Below are positions 6,516-15,094 of a stretch of 64,000 nt of DNA, in pieces (position 1 is the first letter of the stretch; each line of letters opens with the position of its first letter). Below the pieces are notes generated by a model, which did no database searches, had not been told where the DNA came from, and worked only from the letters and a program-made list of their open reading frames with translations. The position numbers and the translations under genes were made by a program. Origin of the DNA: Salegentibacter flavus (GTDB lineage: Bacteria; Bacteroidota; Bacteroidia; Flavobacteriales; Flavobacteriaceae); the NCBI RefSeq assembly GCF_900115145.1, contig NZ_FOVL01000006.1, positions 1 through 64,000 on the forward strand. Direction: 5' to 3'.

Positions 6516-8846
6516 TTAGAAAAGCCACGACAAACCTGCTCCGGCGCCAAAACGATTATCGTAACTGGCGATGAGCCTTATGTTTTTCCCGGCAACATAT
6601 TCCAGACCCGCCTGCCAGGTTTCTTCGCTTTCAAAATCTGAATTGGCCGGCAAGGTAGTATTCCAACCAAAATCCATTTGATACTCATATTCCCCAAAAA
6701 TACCTAATCTGGGAAAAACCATTAATCCTCCGCTAAGCGCAATTTTTGGCCTGAGTTTGTTGTCTATAAGCAACTCAGAATTAATTAACATAGGCAGTAA
6801 ATATCGAATTCCTCCAATAGCCGTAGTCTCGAGTTCGTCAAGATTATCCTCCATTTCATTTTCCACGCTTACCCCTCCAAATAATCTAAAATAATCGTTC
6901 AAATAACGCTCATAGGTAAGGCTGGCCTCCAGATTTTCATTCCATCCGTATTCGCCCCGGAATGTGAATTGATTTCGAATGTTGGAAGCCGTGGCATACA
7001 ATTCAGTCATATGGCTTGCGGCCAGGACTTCTCCCCAGCTAAACATCTCATTGGCTTCTGTAGTTAGGTTGGTTAAAGGAAACTCCTTTAAACGTTCATC
7101 ACGCGGGGTATCATAGCTAAATGCCCTAGCCATGCCGGCATTCAAATGGTAAAGAACATGACAATGAAAAAACCAATCTCCATATTCATTAGCATCAAAT
7201 TCTATAACCGTTTTCTGCATGGGAGCAACATTCACTGTATGTTTTAAAGGGGAATATTCACCATGTTCATTGATCACCCTAAAGAAATGCCCATGCAGGT
7301 GCATAGGGTGATGCATCATGGTGAGGTTATTAAGGGTGATCCGGACCTTTTGTCCCTGTTCGATTTTAATTTTATCGGTTTCCGAAAGAGGCACCCCATT
7401 GATACTCCATACATACCGGTTCATATTTCCTGTTAAGTTGAACAGCATTTCCTTAAGAGGCTGTTCATCAGAAATAGTAGTTTTTTCCGGAGATCTTAAA
7501 TAATCATAGTTAAATTTAGGGTTTCCTGCGGTCTTCATATTGTCGCCTATAACCACCTCAGCCGGCAAGGGTTTTTGGTCCATATCCATCTTCATTCCTT
7601 CCTTCTTATCCGCATCGGCATCCTTCTCCATATCAGTTTTCGAATCATCCATCTTTTCCATATCCATACTTTCATCATTCATATCCATTTTCATTGAATA
7701 CTTCTCCATGACTTTTATGGAATCCTGATGACCAGGTCTGAATTTAGATGCGGGAGCCCCCATCTTCATATCCATAGACATCATTTGCTTCATAATTTCA
7801 ATAAGATCTGGTTCCGGAACTTCCGGAGCGGCCACAATGGGCCCCTCACCGAGATAGGTTACAGATTTCCCAGACCCATCCTGAGAAGTTGCCCTAATCT
7901 CCAATTTTCCATTTTCGGGAATCGTTACGATAAAGTCGTAGGTTTCAGCTACAGCAATAAGCGTTTTATCCTTTTTTATGGGTACAACATTTAATCCATC
8001 AGCAGCAATCAGAGTAGGATCCACACCAAAAGTCAACCAGAAATAGGAAGCAGCAGAGGCATTCACGAACCTTAATCTAACTTTTTCACCCGGTTTGAAT
8101 TCGGGATATTCCTGTTTAGGTTTACCATTCACCAGAAAAAGATCATGGTAATTATCTGATATCGCAACATCGGGCATACGCTGCCAGCTCATCTTTAACT
8201 TTGCTGCAAGCGCATCCTTTTTCAATACTTTATTTAAACTTTGAATCTGACCTTTTTTGATTAGATACCATTCATTACCCCTTTTCAGGTTTTTCAGTTG
8301 TTTATGGGGTTTTTCATCCATCCAGTCTGATAGAGTCAATACCAGATCATGGTCATATTCAAATTCAGGTTCTTTGGGGTTTATCTGGATCGCGCCATAT
8401 ACCCCTCTTTGTTCCTGCAATCCGGTATGGGAGTGGTACCAATAAGTTCCTGATTGTTTCAGAGCAAATTCGTAGGTAAAGGTTTCTCCCGGACGAATAG
8501 GGGGAGTGGAAAGGTAAGGAACTCCGTCAAAAAAATTGGGGAGTAAAAGACCATGCCAGTGAACTGAGGTTTCCTCATCCATATTATTGGTTACATGAAT
8601 TTTAGCATATTCCCCCTCGGTGAATTCCAATACGGGACCCGGGATCCCTCCATTAATGGTCATGGCTTTCACTGAATCTCCGGTAAGGTTCACCATTTCT
8701 TCATCTATGGTAATATTGTATTCATGAACCGGCCAATTATCTACGTTCCCTTCCACAGAAGCGCTACGATCCTGCTGACCAAAAGTTAAAGTGATCGCAC
8801 AAAAAAACAATACGCTAAATAGCCATAACCTCCTATTTCCATTCAT
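6516..8846 (-). CDS. Multicopper oxidase with Met-rich segment and C-terminal CopB-like barrel domain
   Basis: This is a CopA/CueO-type copper oxidase, thought to oxidise Cu(I) in the periplasm. A signal peptide ends FGQQ. All four copper motifs are present: HWHG (near 94), WYHSHTG (near 133), HHPMHLHGH (near 510) and HCHVLYHLNAGM (near 558, type-1 copper ligands). Residues about 350-430 are rich in Met and Asp (MDMNDESMDMEKMDD, then GMKMDMDQK) and probably bind copper. After about residue 600 the protein continues with alternating beta-strand sequence ending AGLSWLF, a typical outer-membrane barrel end, like the CopB partner of CopA. At 776 aa it is about 170 aa longer than plain CopA. It is the last gene of the copper cluster. 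Confidence 0.88.
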   Translation of the reverse strand: MNGNRRLWLFSVLFFCAITLTFGQQDRSASVEGNVDNWPVHEYNITIDEEMVNLTGDSVKAMTINGGIPGPVLEFTEGEYAKIHVTNNMDEETSVHWHGLLLPNFFDGVPYLSTPPIRPGETFTYEFALKQSGTYWYHSHTGLQEQRGVYGAIQINPKEPEFEYDHDLVLTLSDWMDEKPHKQLKNLKRGNEWYLIKKGQIQSLNKVLKKDALAAKLKMSWQRMPDVAISDNYHDLFLVNGKPKQEYPEFKPGEKVRLRFVNASAASYFWLTFGVDPTLIAADGLNVVPIKKDKTLIAVAETYDFIVTIPENGKLEIRATSQDGSGKSVTYLGEGPIVAAPEVPEPDLIEIMKQMMSMDMKMGAPASKFRPGHQDSIKVMEKYSMKMDMNDESMDMEKMDDSKTDMEKDADADKKEGMKMDMDQKPLPAEVVIGDNMKTAGNPKFNYDYLRSPEKTTISDEQPLKEMLFNLTGNMNRYVWSINGVPLSETDKIKIEQGQKVRITLNNLTMMHHPMHLHGHFFRVINEHGEYSPLKHTVNVAPMQKTVIEFDANEYGDWFFHCHVLYHLNAGMARAFSYDTPRDERLKEFPLTNLTTEANEMFSWGEVLAASHMTELYATASNIRNQFTFRGEYGWNENLEASLTYERYLNDYFRLFGGVSVENEMEDNLDELETTAIGGIRYLLPMLINSELLIDNKLRPKIALSGGLMVFPRLGIFGEYEYQMDFGWNTTLPANSDFESEETWQAGLEYVAGKNIRLIASYDNRFGAGAGLSWLF

Positions 8847-8915
8847 TATTTTTAATTTTTACTGGTTAATCATTTCACTCTGATTTTATTGTGAGTTTTA
8901 AGGCTTACCTCTTTA

Positions 8916-9110
8916 TCAATTTTGATTGAGGGTTTCTTTTTGATTTTCAAATTCCTCCTTGGTTATTTCACCTTTTGCATACCTTTCTTCTAATATATTC
9001 ATGGGACTCTTAGGTCTTTTTTCAACTGGTCCTTTTTTATTTTTACTCGCATAAAAGAATATCACGAAAAAAAGAAGGCCGAAACCTATTATCCACCACC
9101 ACATCATCAT
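8916..9110 (-). CDS. Small SHOCT-domain membrane protein
   Basis: The 64-aa protein has one N-terminal membrane segment (MWWWIIGFGLLFFVIFF) and a SHOCT motif at the C-terminus (ILEERYAKGEITKEEFENQKETL). Such proteins are common beside copper-handling genes, but their molecular role is unknown. It lies 69 bp upstream of the multicopper oxidase on the same strand and probably belongs to the same transcript. Confidence 0.8.
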   Translation of the reverse strand: MMMWWWIIGFGLLFFVIFFYASKNKKGPVEKRPKSPMNILEERYAKGEITKEEFENQKETLNQN

Positions 9111-9252
9111 AATTATTATATTTTAGTATTTATTATTTCTCAGAATTGAAATCCCTTTTCGTCATTTTTGAGGTTTATGAAATGCTAACTAATTGATTTA
9201 TATTCGATAAGATCCCTAACAAACCTTAAGCTACTCTTTCCATTAATTAATT

Positions 9253-9714
9253 TTATTTTTCCTCATTCTCGAGACGATAAATTATTTTCTTCATCTGAGC
9301 GATCTCTCTTTTTTGGGCCTCGATAATTTCTTTGGCGAGTTCTCTAGTTTCGGGGTCTTTTAGATCTGCTTCCTGACTTGTTAAAATAGCTGAAGCATGA
9401 TGGGGGATCATCCCTTTCATATACTGAATATCAGAAATGCCGGTTTGAGTTCGCATCATATAATAAACAGAACCAAAACCAACGATGGCAACCACTAATA
9501 TAATGGTATTCAGCGTTTTATTTTTATACATTCCCAGCATAAATAAGAGCATGATAACCGCCATGGCTGTGATCATTAAAAGCGTCATGTAGGTGCGCAT
9601 AGTGCTTAACATAACGTATTCAAACTTATCGGCGTTTAAGAACATGATGCCGTACATAACTATAAATGAGACCAACATCATTAGTCCGAATTTTAGATAA
9701 TTCCCTTTTTGCAT
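9253..9714 (-). CDS. DUF305-family membrane protein
   Basis: Three hydrophobic segments fill residues 8-100. They are followed by the DUF305 signature YMKGMIPHHASAI and a helical tail with repeated E/A-rich segments (ILTSQEADLKDPETRELA, EIIEAQKREIAQMKKII). DUF305 proteins have a ferritin-like helical fold and are linked to metal, mostly copper, resistance regions. The start lies three bases after the stop of the DUF3347 gene, so the two are co-transcribed. Confidence 0.85.
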   Translation of the reverse strand: MQKGNYLKFGLMMLVSFIVMYGIMFLNADKFEYVMLSTMRTYMTLLMITAMAVIMLLFMLGMYKNKTLNTIILVVAIVGFGSVYYMMRTQTGISDIQYMKGMIPHHASAILTSQEADLKDPETRELAKEIIEAQKREIAQMKKIIYRLENEEK

Positions 9715-9717
9715 AAT

Positions 9718-10269
9718 TTATTTTTTTGGTTTGATTATTTCTTTTACACTGCCACATTTCGGCATTTTTTCCCCTCCGTAAGGGTTTTTGATTTCCTCGA
9801 TTTCTGCGAACCAGAATGCTCCCTTGTTGTTGAAGGCCATAGGACAGAACTGCTTATAAATGGTCCCTTCAGAAAGGTTCTGCTTAAAGAGCGTTTCTAC
9901 CTCAATGCTAAATTCAGAAAAACTACTTCTTAGCTGCTCAATATCTTCGGCCTTAGCCATTTTTTCTGAAAGAGACTTTAGTTCCGGAAAGTCTTCATTG
10001 AAACTGTTGGCAATATTTTCAGAAGCATCCTGAGCGGTTTTCAGATCATCATTAAACAGGGCGGTTCTCACCATTAAATAGTAATGATATACAGTACCGG
10101 TCATGCCATCTTTAAAACTACTGTTGGCGATATCAGGAATTTCCTCTTTCTTTTTTTTAATCTCTTCTGCGGTATCTACTTCTACGCTTTGTTCCTGTTT
10201 TTTATCAATACAGGCCGTAAAGACAAAAAATAACAGGGGGAGTAACCAAATTTTTCTGATATGTTTCAT
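9718..10269 (-). CDS. DUF3347 copper-associated lipoprotein
   Basis: Translation could open at 10341, but ATG at 10269 gives a clean lipoprotein signal (MKHIRKIWLL, then FVFTACIDKK), so I use that start (183 aa). The mature part has the DUF3347 helical domain (YHYYLMVRTALFNDDLKTAQ) and the C-terminal signature YKQFCPMAFNNKGAFW with a later MPKCG. The conserved Cys, Met and His-free pattern matches proteins found beside or fused to copper efflux systems in Bacteroidota. It is first in the minus-strand copper cluster. No copper regulator is visible nearby. Confidence 0.82.
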   Translation of the reverse strand: MKHIRKIWLLPLLFFVFTACIDKKQEQSVEVDTAEEIKKKKEEIPDIANSSFKDGMTGTVYHYYLMVRTALFNDDLKTAQDASENIANSFNEDFPELKSLSEKMAKAEDIEQLRSSFSEFSIEVETLFKQNLSEGTIYKQFCPMAFNNKGAFWFAEIEEIKNPYGGEKMPKCGSVKEIIKPKK

Positions 10270-10341
10270 AACGTACGTAAATTTTGATTGGTTTAAATCT
10301 AAGTTATAGCTTAATAAATGAGTCTTTTCTAAAGTTTTCAT

Positions 10342-10781
10342 AAAAAAATCAGACTAATATTTTGGACATAGATCAGAAGTTTGAAACTGAAGGTGGCGGG
10401 TTTGCCAGATTAAAACTAACTGGGAAAATTTAGATCAAATAATAAAAAGCTAGCTAGCTGCAAGGTTTTTTTAAATTTAGAAGAAAAGCATACAATTATA
10501 ATGGTTTATTCGTGAACCTTATGATTCTTTTTTACAGGCTTCTCTTAATTTGGGGCAGACTCTTTTTGGTCTTTACTTCTAATCCCGAAGCCATCACAAA
10601 CAGCAGCGGCAGAATTTCAAATCACTGGGAGTGACTTTATTCCTGAATGGGGATAGGCACTTCCACCAATTCCTTTTTGGAAGGATTGTAGGTTTATTAA
10701 AAAAACAAGAATTTTAATTTATCTTACCAGCTCATATAAATAATTAGAGTTAAGAATCCAATTTTATTCAAGTCCTTACCT
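10342..10781. other. Divergent intergenic region between the copper cluster and the fructan regulator
   Basis: The 440 bp must hold both promoters. I see no exact TAnnTTTG element and no intact gene. A 20-codon minus-strand open frame near 10555-10615 is too short to support. Confidence 0.5.
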
Positions 10782-13493
10782 ATGACCCTGTTCAAAAAAA
10801 TAATTTTCTTATTGCTAATTCTGGTTATCTGTTCTTGTGCTTCTGAAACAGAAAGCACCAGTTTTAGAATAGGCTTCTCACAGGCTATGACTACCGATAA
10901 TTGGCGTAAACAAATGAACAGGTCTATGCAGGTGGAAGCTTCTTTGCACCCCGGTCTGCAGCTGGAAATAAAGGATGCTCAAAACGATGTTCAGCGGCAA
11001 ATTGAACAAATTGAAAGCTTAATTGAACAGGGGGTAGATGTTTTGATCGTTTCTCCAATTCAGTCACAACCCATCACTCCTGTGATTGAAAAGGCGATGA
11101 ATACCGGTATACCTACTATTGTAATAGATAGAAAGATAGAAGGCAGTAATTATACCTCATATATCGGAGCCGATAATGTTGAGATAGGTAAAAATGCGGC
11201 TAATTTCATCCTGTCTCATTCAAATGGGGAAATAGAAGTGGTTGAAATTACTGGATTGAAGGGGTCTTCTCCCGCTTATGAACGGAGTGAAGGTTTTGCT
11301 TCAGTTATTCAAAATGCCAATGAAGTTAAGCTAGCCTCTCAAATTCGTGGGGATTGGGAAAAGGCTTCTGTAAAAAAACAACTTGAAAATATACTTGATT
11401 CCATCAAAACCCCTGATTTTATTTTTGCTCATAACGATAGGATGGCACTTGGTGCCTGGGAAGTGGCCAGGAGCAGGAATTTGGAAGATGATATAAAAAT
11501 TATAGGTGTGGATGGCCTTTTTGGACCAAGTGGAGGTATCCAATTAGTGAAGGAGGGGCTTTTAACAGCTACTATTCTGTATCCTACCGGAGGAGGTGAA
11601 GCCATTAAACTCGCCGATCGTATCCTTAGTGGTGAAAATGTCCCTAAAAATAATATTCTCAGTACGGTAATTATAGATTCTGTGAATGTCGATATAATGC
11701 AGAACCAGTTCAACAGAATTAATCAGCAGCAATATGATATTGAAAAACAGCAGGAAATCATAGGTCAGCAATTGGCCACTTATAGATCACAGTCTATTCT
11801 AATAAAAGTAATGATCGGCCTAAGTATGCTCCTGTTTATTCTTGGGTTATGGGCTGGCTATCTCGTTTATAAATTGAAAAAGAGCAAAAGAAAACTGGAG
11901 ATAAATAATAAAAAAATAAAGACCCAGCGTAACCAGATCGAAACTTTTGCGGAGAAACTTCAAATTATCAATGAGTCTAAGATCAATTTCTTTACAGCCC
12001 TTTCTCATGAGTTTAAAACACCTCTAAGCTTAATCATAAGTTCTATAGAGAGCATCACCGACAGGGAAAATAAGAATATACAGGAATTTTCCTATGAAAC
12101 CAGTTTAATAGTAAATAACTCCAAACGTTTACTCAGGTTAATTGACGAGTTGCTGGATTTCAGAAAACTGGAAAGTGGAAATTTAAAACCCAGACCTGTA
12201 AAAACAGGTATTATTGGTTTTCTTCAGAATATTTACGAGGATTTTAAAAGCGAAGCCTTAAGAAAATCTATACAGCTTGAATTTAAAGCTCCCCGAAATG
12301 AGGTCGAGGTATATATAGACAGAAATATGATGGATAAAGTGTTTTATAACATCCTGTCTAATGCACTTAAGTTTACTCCTCACAATGGAAAAATCTTAAT
12401 CAAAATTGAAGAATCCACAAAAAATAGCGTGGAAATAAGAATTAAAGATTCGGGGATTGGAATTCCCAAAGAAGAGTGGGAGCAGATTTTTGATCCGTTT
12501 CGTCAGGCGAGTAATAATGCCCGGCCTAGCTCTGGTTTAGGTTTATATATCAGTAAGCAATATATAGAGTTGCACAAAGGTAAAATTGAAGTTTATTCGC
12601 ATCAGGGTTCAGAATTTAAAATTACTATTTTGAAAGGAGATGATCATCTCAAAGAATACGAGGTGGAAAAAAATGATCCTGGAAATACCTATCAGAAACA
12701 GTTTGAAACTGTAAGTCCGCCGGAAATTGGTGAAGTGACCCTGCCGGAAAATGCTGAGTCAATCTTAATCATTGAAGATAATCCCGATCTCTCTCACCTC
12801 TTATCTAAGAAATTCAGTAATCGGTATAAGGTATATTTATCTGACGGAAGAAAAGCGGTAGAAATGGCACTGGACCTTATTCCTGATATCATAATTTGTG
12901 ATTTAAACCTTCCTGAGAAATCGGGCTTTGAAATTTCAAGGGAACTCAAAAATGACCTGCGCACTTCCCATATTCCTACCATTATTCTTACTGCTCTTAA
13001 TGATGAGGAATCCCGCTTAAAAGCCCTGAAAGCTGGAGCCGATGCCTATATCACTAAACCCTTTAACTTTGAAATCCTCCTGGAATCCCTGCGTACGGCA
13101 CTTTATAATCGTGAAAAATTAAGGTATTACTATACGAATAGGATTGATAGGATAGCCGACGAAAACTTTGAAGATTCTGAACAGCAATTCCTCAAGGAAC
13201 TAAATGAACATATTCAGAATAATTTAAAAGACCCCGATTTCAGTGTTGAGGAATTGGCCCGGCTTCTCAAAATTTCCAGGGTTCAGCTTTACCGGAAAGT
13301 TAAGGCTTTGCTGGATATGAGCATAAGTGAATATATTAATGAACAGCGCTTAAGAAAAGCCAGGCATTTGCTTCAGGATACAAGCCTTAATATTTCAGAA
13401 ATAGCTTATTCTGTTGGTTTCTCATCACCGGGTTATTTCTCCACAAGTTTCAAAAACAAATATGGAGAGAGTCCCAAGCAATTCAGAAAGTAA
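10782..13493 (+). CDS. Hybrid two-component system regulator with periplasmic sugar-binding sensor (fructose-sensing type)
   Basis: This one-protein signalling system should turn on the fructan locus. Order: signal (1-19); LacI/ribose-binding-type periplasmic domain (about 25-320, FRIGFSQAMTTDNWR, VLIVSPIQ, TGIPTIVIDRK); membrane helix (about 342-365); histidine kinase with H-box ALSHEFKTPLSLI (His near 409), N-box NILSNALKFTP and GLGLYIS; receiver domain (about 660-780, LIIEDNPD, phospho-Asp in CDLNLPEKSGFE near 706, ITKPF); and a C-terminal AraC-type HTH (about 815-903). The same architecture is known from the Bacteroides thetaiotaomicron regulator that senses fructose. The neighbouring GH32, SusCD and fructokinase genes support fructose as ligand, by inference. 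Confidence 0.93.
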   Translation: MTLFKKIIFLLLILVICSCASETESTSFRIGFSQAMTTDNWRKQMNRSMQVEASLHPGLQLEIKDAQNDVQRQIEQIESLIEQGVDVLIVSPIQSQPITPVIEKAMNTGIPTIVIDRKIEGSNYTSYIGADNVEIGKNAANFILSHSNGEIEVVEITGLKGSSPAYERSEGFASVIQNANEVKLASQIRGDWEKASVKKQLENILDSIKTPDFIFAHNDRMALGAWEVARSRNLEDDIKIIGVDGLFGPSGGIQLVKEGLLTATILYPTGGGEAIKLADRILSGENVPKNNILSTVIIDSVNVDIMQNQFNRINQQQYDIEKQQEIIGQQLATYRSQSILIKVMIGLSMLLFILGLWAGYLVYKLKKSKRKLEINNKKIKTQRNQIETFAEKLQIINESKINFFTALSHEFKTPLSLIISSIESITDRENKNIQEFSYETSLIVNNSKRLLRLIDELLDFRKLESGNLKPRPVKTGIIGFLQNIYEDFKSEALRKSIQLEFKAPRNEVEVYIDRNMMDKVFYNILSNALKFTPHNGKILIKIEESTKNSVEIRIKDSGIGIPKEEWEQIFDPFRQASNNARPSSGLGLYISKQYIELHKGKIEVYSHQGSEFKITILKGDDHLKEYEVEKNDPGNTYQKQFETVSPPEIGEVTLPENAESILIIEDNPDLSHLLSKKFSNRYKVYLSDGRKAVEMALDLIPDIIICDLNLPEKSGFEISRELKNDLRTSHIPTIILTALNDEESRLKALKAGADAYITKPFNFEILLESLRTALYNREKLRYYYTNRIDRIADENFEDSEQQFLKELNEHIQNNLKDPDFSVEELARLLKISRVQLYRKVKALLDMSISEYINEQRLRKARHLLQDTSLNISEIAYSVGFSSPGYFSTSFKNKYGESPKQFRK

Positions 13494-13733
13494 AATTTCT
13501 TCGCAAAGGTTTTCGCTTCAAACCGTTTTATTGTATCCTCATTAGAATTTAAGTATCATAATTAAAACTACAACGTTTTAGCCAACTATAATAAAAGCCT
13601 TCAAAAACTTGTTATATAGAGACTTAACAGATATTTTGCATTCAATTAACATTTTTATAAGCTTTTGAGATAAACTTAAAAGGGCGCCTCTCTTTTTAAA
13701 CATATTTTAGTTACATCTTAATTAAAATGTGAT

Positions 13734-15080
13734 ATGAACAAGATTTTCGCCTGGTCGATTAGTGCAGCTTTAGCCGGTTTTTTATTTGGATTTGATACCG
13801 TGGTGATCTCTGGAGCCGATAAACAACTTCAGACACTTTGGGGAACCTCCGATGCCTTTCACGGCTCGGTGGTGATGGCTATGGCCTTGTGGGGCACTGT
13901 TATAGGCGCTATTTTTGGTGGGATTCCCACCAATAAATTTGGGAGAAAAAACACCCTTTTAATAATAGGAGTGCTATATTTTATTTCGGCACTTGGATCA
14001 GCCCTTGCCAATGATCCTATAACTTTTGCTGCTTTACGTTTTATCGGTGGTTTGGGAGTAGGTGCTTCCACTATTGCAGCACCCACTTATATTTCTGAAA
14101 TCGCGCCGGCCAAACACCGTGGCAGACTGGTTTCTATGTACCAGTTCAATATAGTTTTAGGAATTTTAATCGCTTTTCTTTCTAATTATTTACTAAGAAA
14201 TACCGGCGAACAACCCTGGCGTTGGATGGTTGGGATTGAAGCAGTTCCGGCTTTTATTTACTTCCTTTTTGTCTTGTTTATTCCCAAAAGCCCCAGGTGG
14301 CTTATCTCAAAATCTAAAAATGCTGAGGCTGCTAACATTCTGCAAAAAATAAATCCAGAAACTGACCTTGAGACGAAGATGCAGGAGATAAAACAGCAGT
14401 CTGAGACCAAAGTTTCGGGTGAGAACATCTTCATGAAAAAATACCGGTTTCCGCTCATTCTGGCATTTTTGGTAGCGTTTTTCAACCAGCTTTCGGGAAT
14501 AAATGCCTTCCTTTATTATGCACCAAGAATTTTTGAAGAAGCCGGTCTCGGCGCAAGTACAGCTCTTTTAAGCAGTATTGGAATAGGTGTGGTGAATCTG
14601 CTATTTACTTTATTAGGCGTTTTTCTAATCGACAGACTGGGAAGAAAACAGTTAATGTTTATTGGTTCTATAGGCTATATCATTTCCCTTTCACTAGTGG
14701 CAGCCGCTTTTTTCCTTAATTGGGGCGGGCTATGGGTGCCAATATTCCTCTTCCTGTTTATAGCGGCACACGCCATTGGCCAGGGCGCGGTGATCTGGGT
14801 TTTTATTTCTGAAATTTTCCCTAATCATTTACGCGCCTCGGGACAGGCTTTTGGCTCTTCAACACATTGGGTGCTGGCTGCGATAATACCTTCTTCTATA
14901 CCCTTTTTGTTTGCCACTATAGGAGCTGGGTATGTTTTCGCCTTTTTCGCCTTTATGATGGTGTTGCAACTACTCTTCGTCATCTTCATGATGCCGGAGA
15001 CAAAAGGGAAATCCCTTGAAGAACTAAGCGAAGAACTGGCATTAAAGGATACCGGTGAACTTTCATATAAAAATCATTAA
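13734..15080 (+). CDS. MFS sugar porter (probable fructose/H+ symporter)
   Basis: This is a twelve-helix inner-membrane sugar transporter of the sugar-porter family. Seen motifs are NKFGRKNTLL after helix 2, the SEIAPAKHRGRL loop, PESPRW-like IPKSPRWLISK after helix 6, DRLGRKQLMF in the second half, and PETKGKSLEEL at the C-terminus. At 448 aa the length is normal. It follows the regulator by 240 bp and precedes the first GH32 gene by 14 bp, so it starts the structural operon. Its likely job is uptake of fructose released in the periplasm. Confidence 0.9.
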   Translation: MNKIFAWSISAALAGFLFGFDTVVISGADKQLQTLWGTSDAFHGSVVMAMALWGTVIGAIFGGIPTNKFGRKNTLLIIGVLYFISALGSALANDPITFAALRFIGGLGVGASTIAAPTYISEIAPAKHRGRLVSMYQFNIVLGILIAFLSNYLLRNTGEQPWRWMVGIEAVPAFIYFLFVLFIPKSPRWLISKSKNAEAANILQKINPETDLETKMQEIKQQSETKVSGENIFMKKYRFPLILAFLVAFFNQLSGINAFLYYAPRIFEEAGLGASTALLSSIGIGVVNLLFTLLGVFLIDRLGRKQLMFIGSIGYIISLSLVAAAFFLNWGGLWVPIFLFLFIAAHAIGQGAVIWVFISEIFPNHLRASGQAFGSSTHWVLAAIIPSSIPFLFATIGAGYVFAFFAFMMVLQLLFVIFMMPETKGKSLEELSEELALKDTGELSYKNH

Positions 15081-15094
15081 TCAAACCAGAAGTC

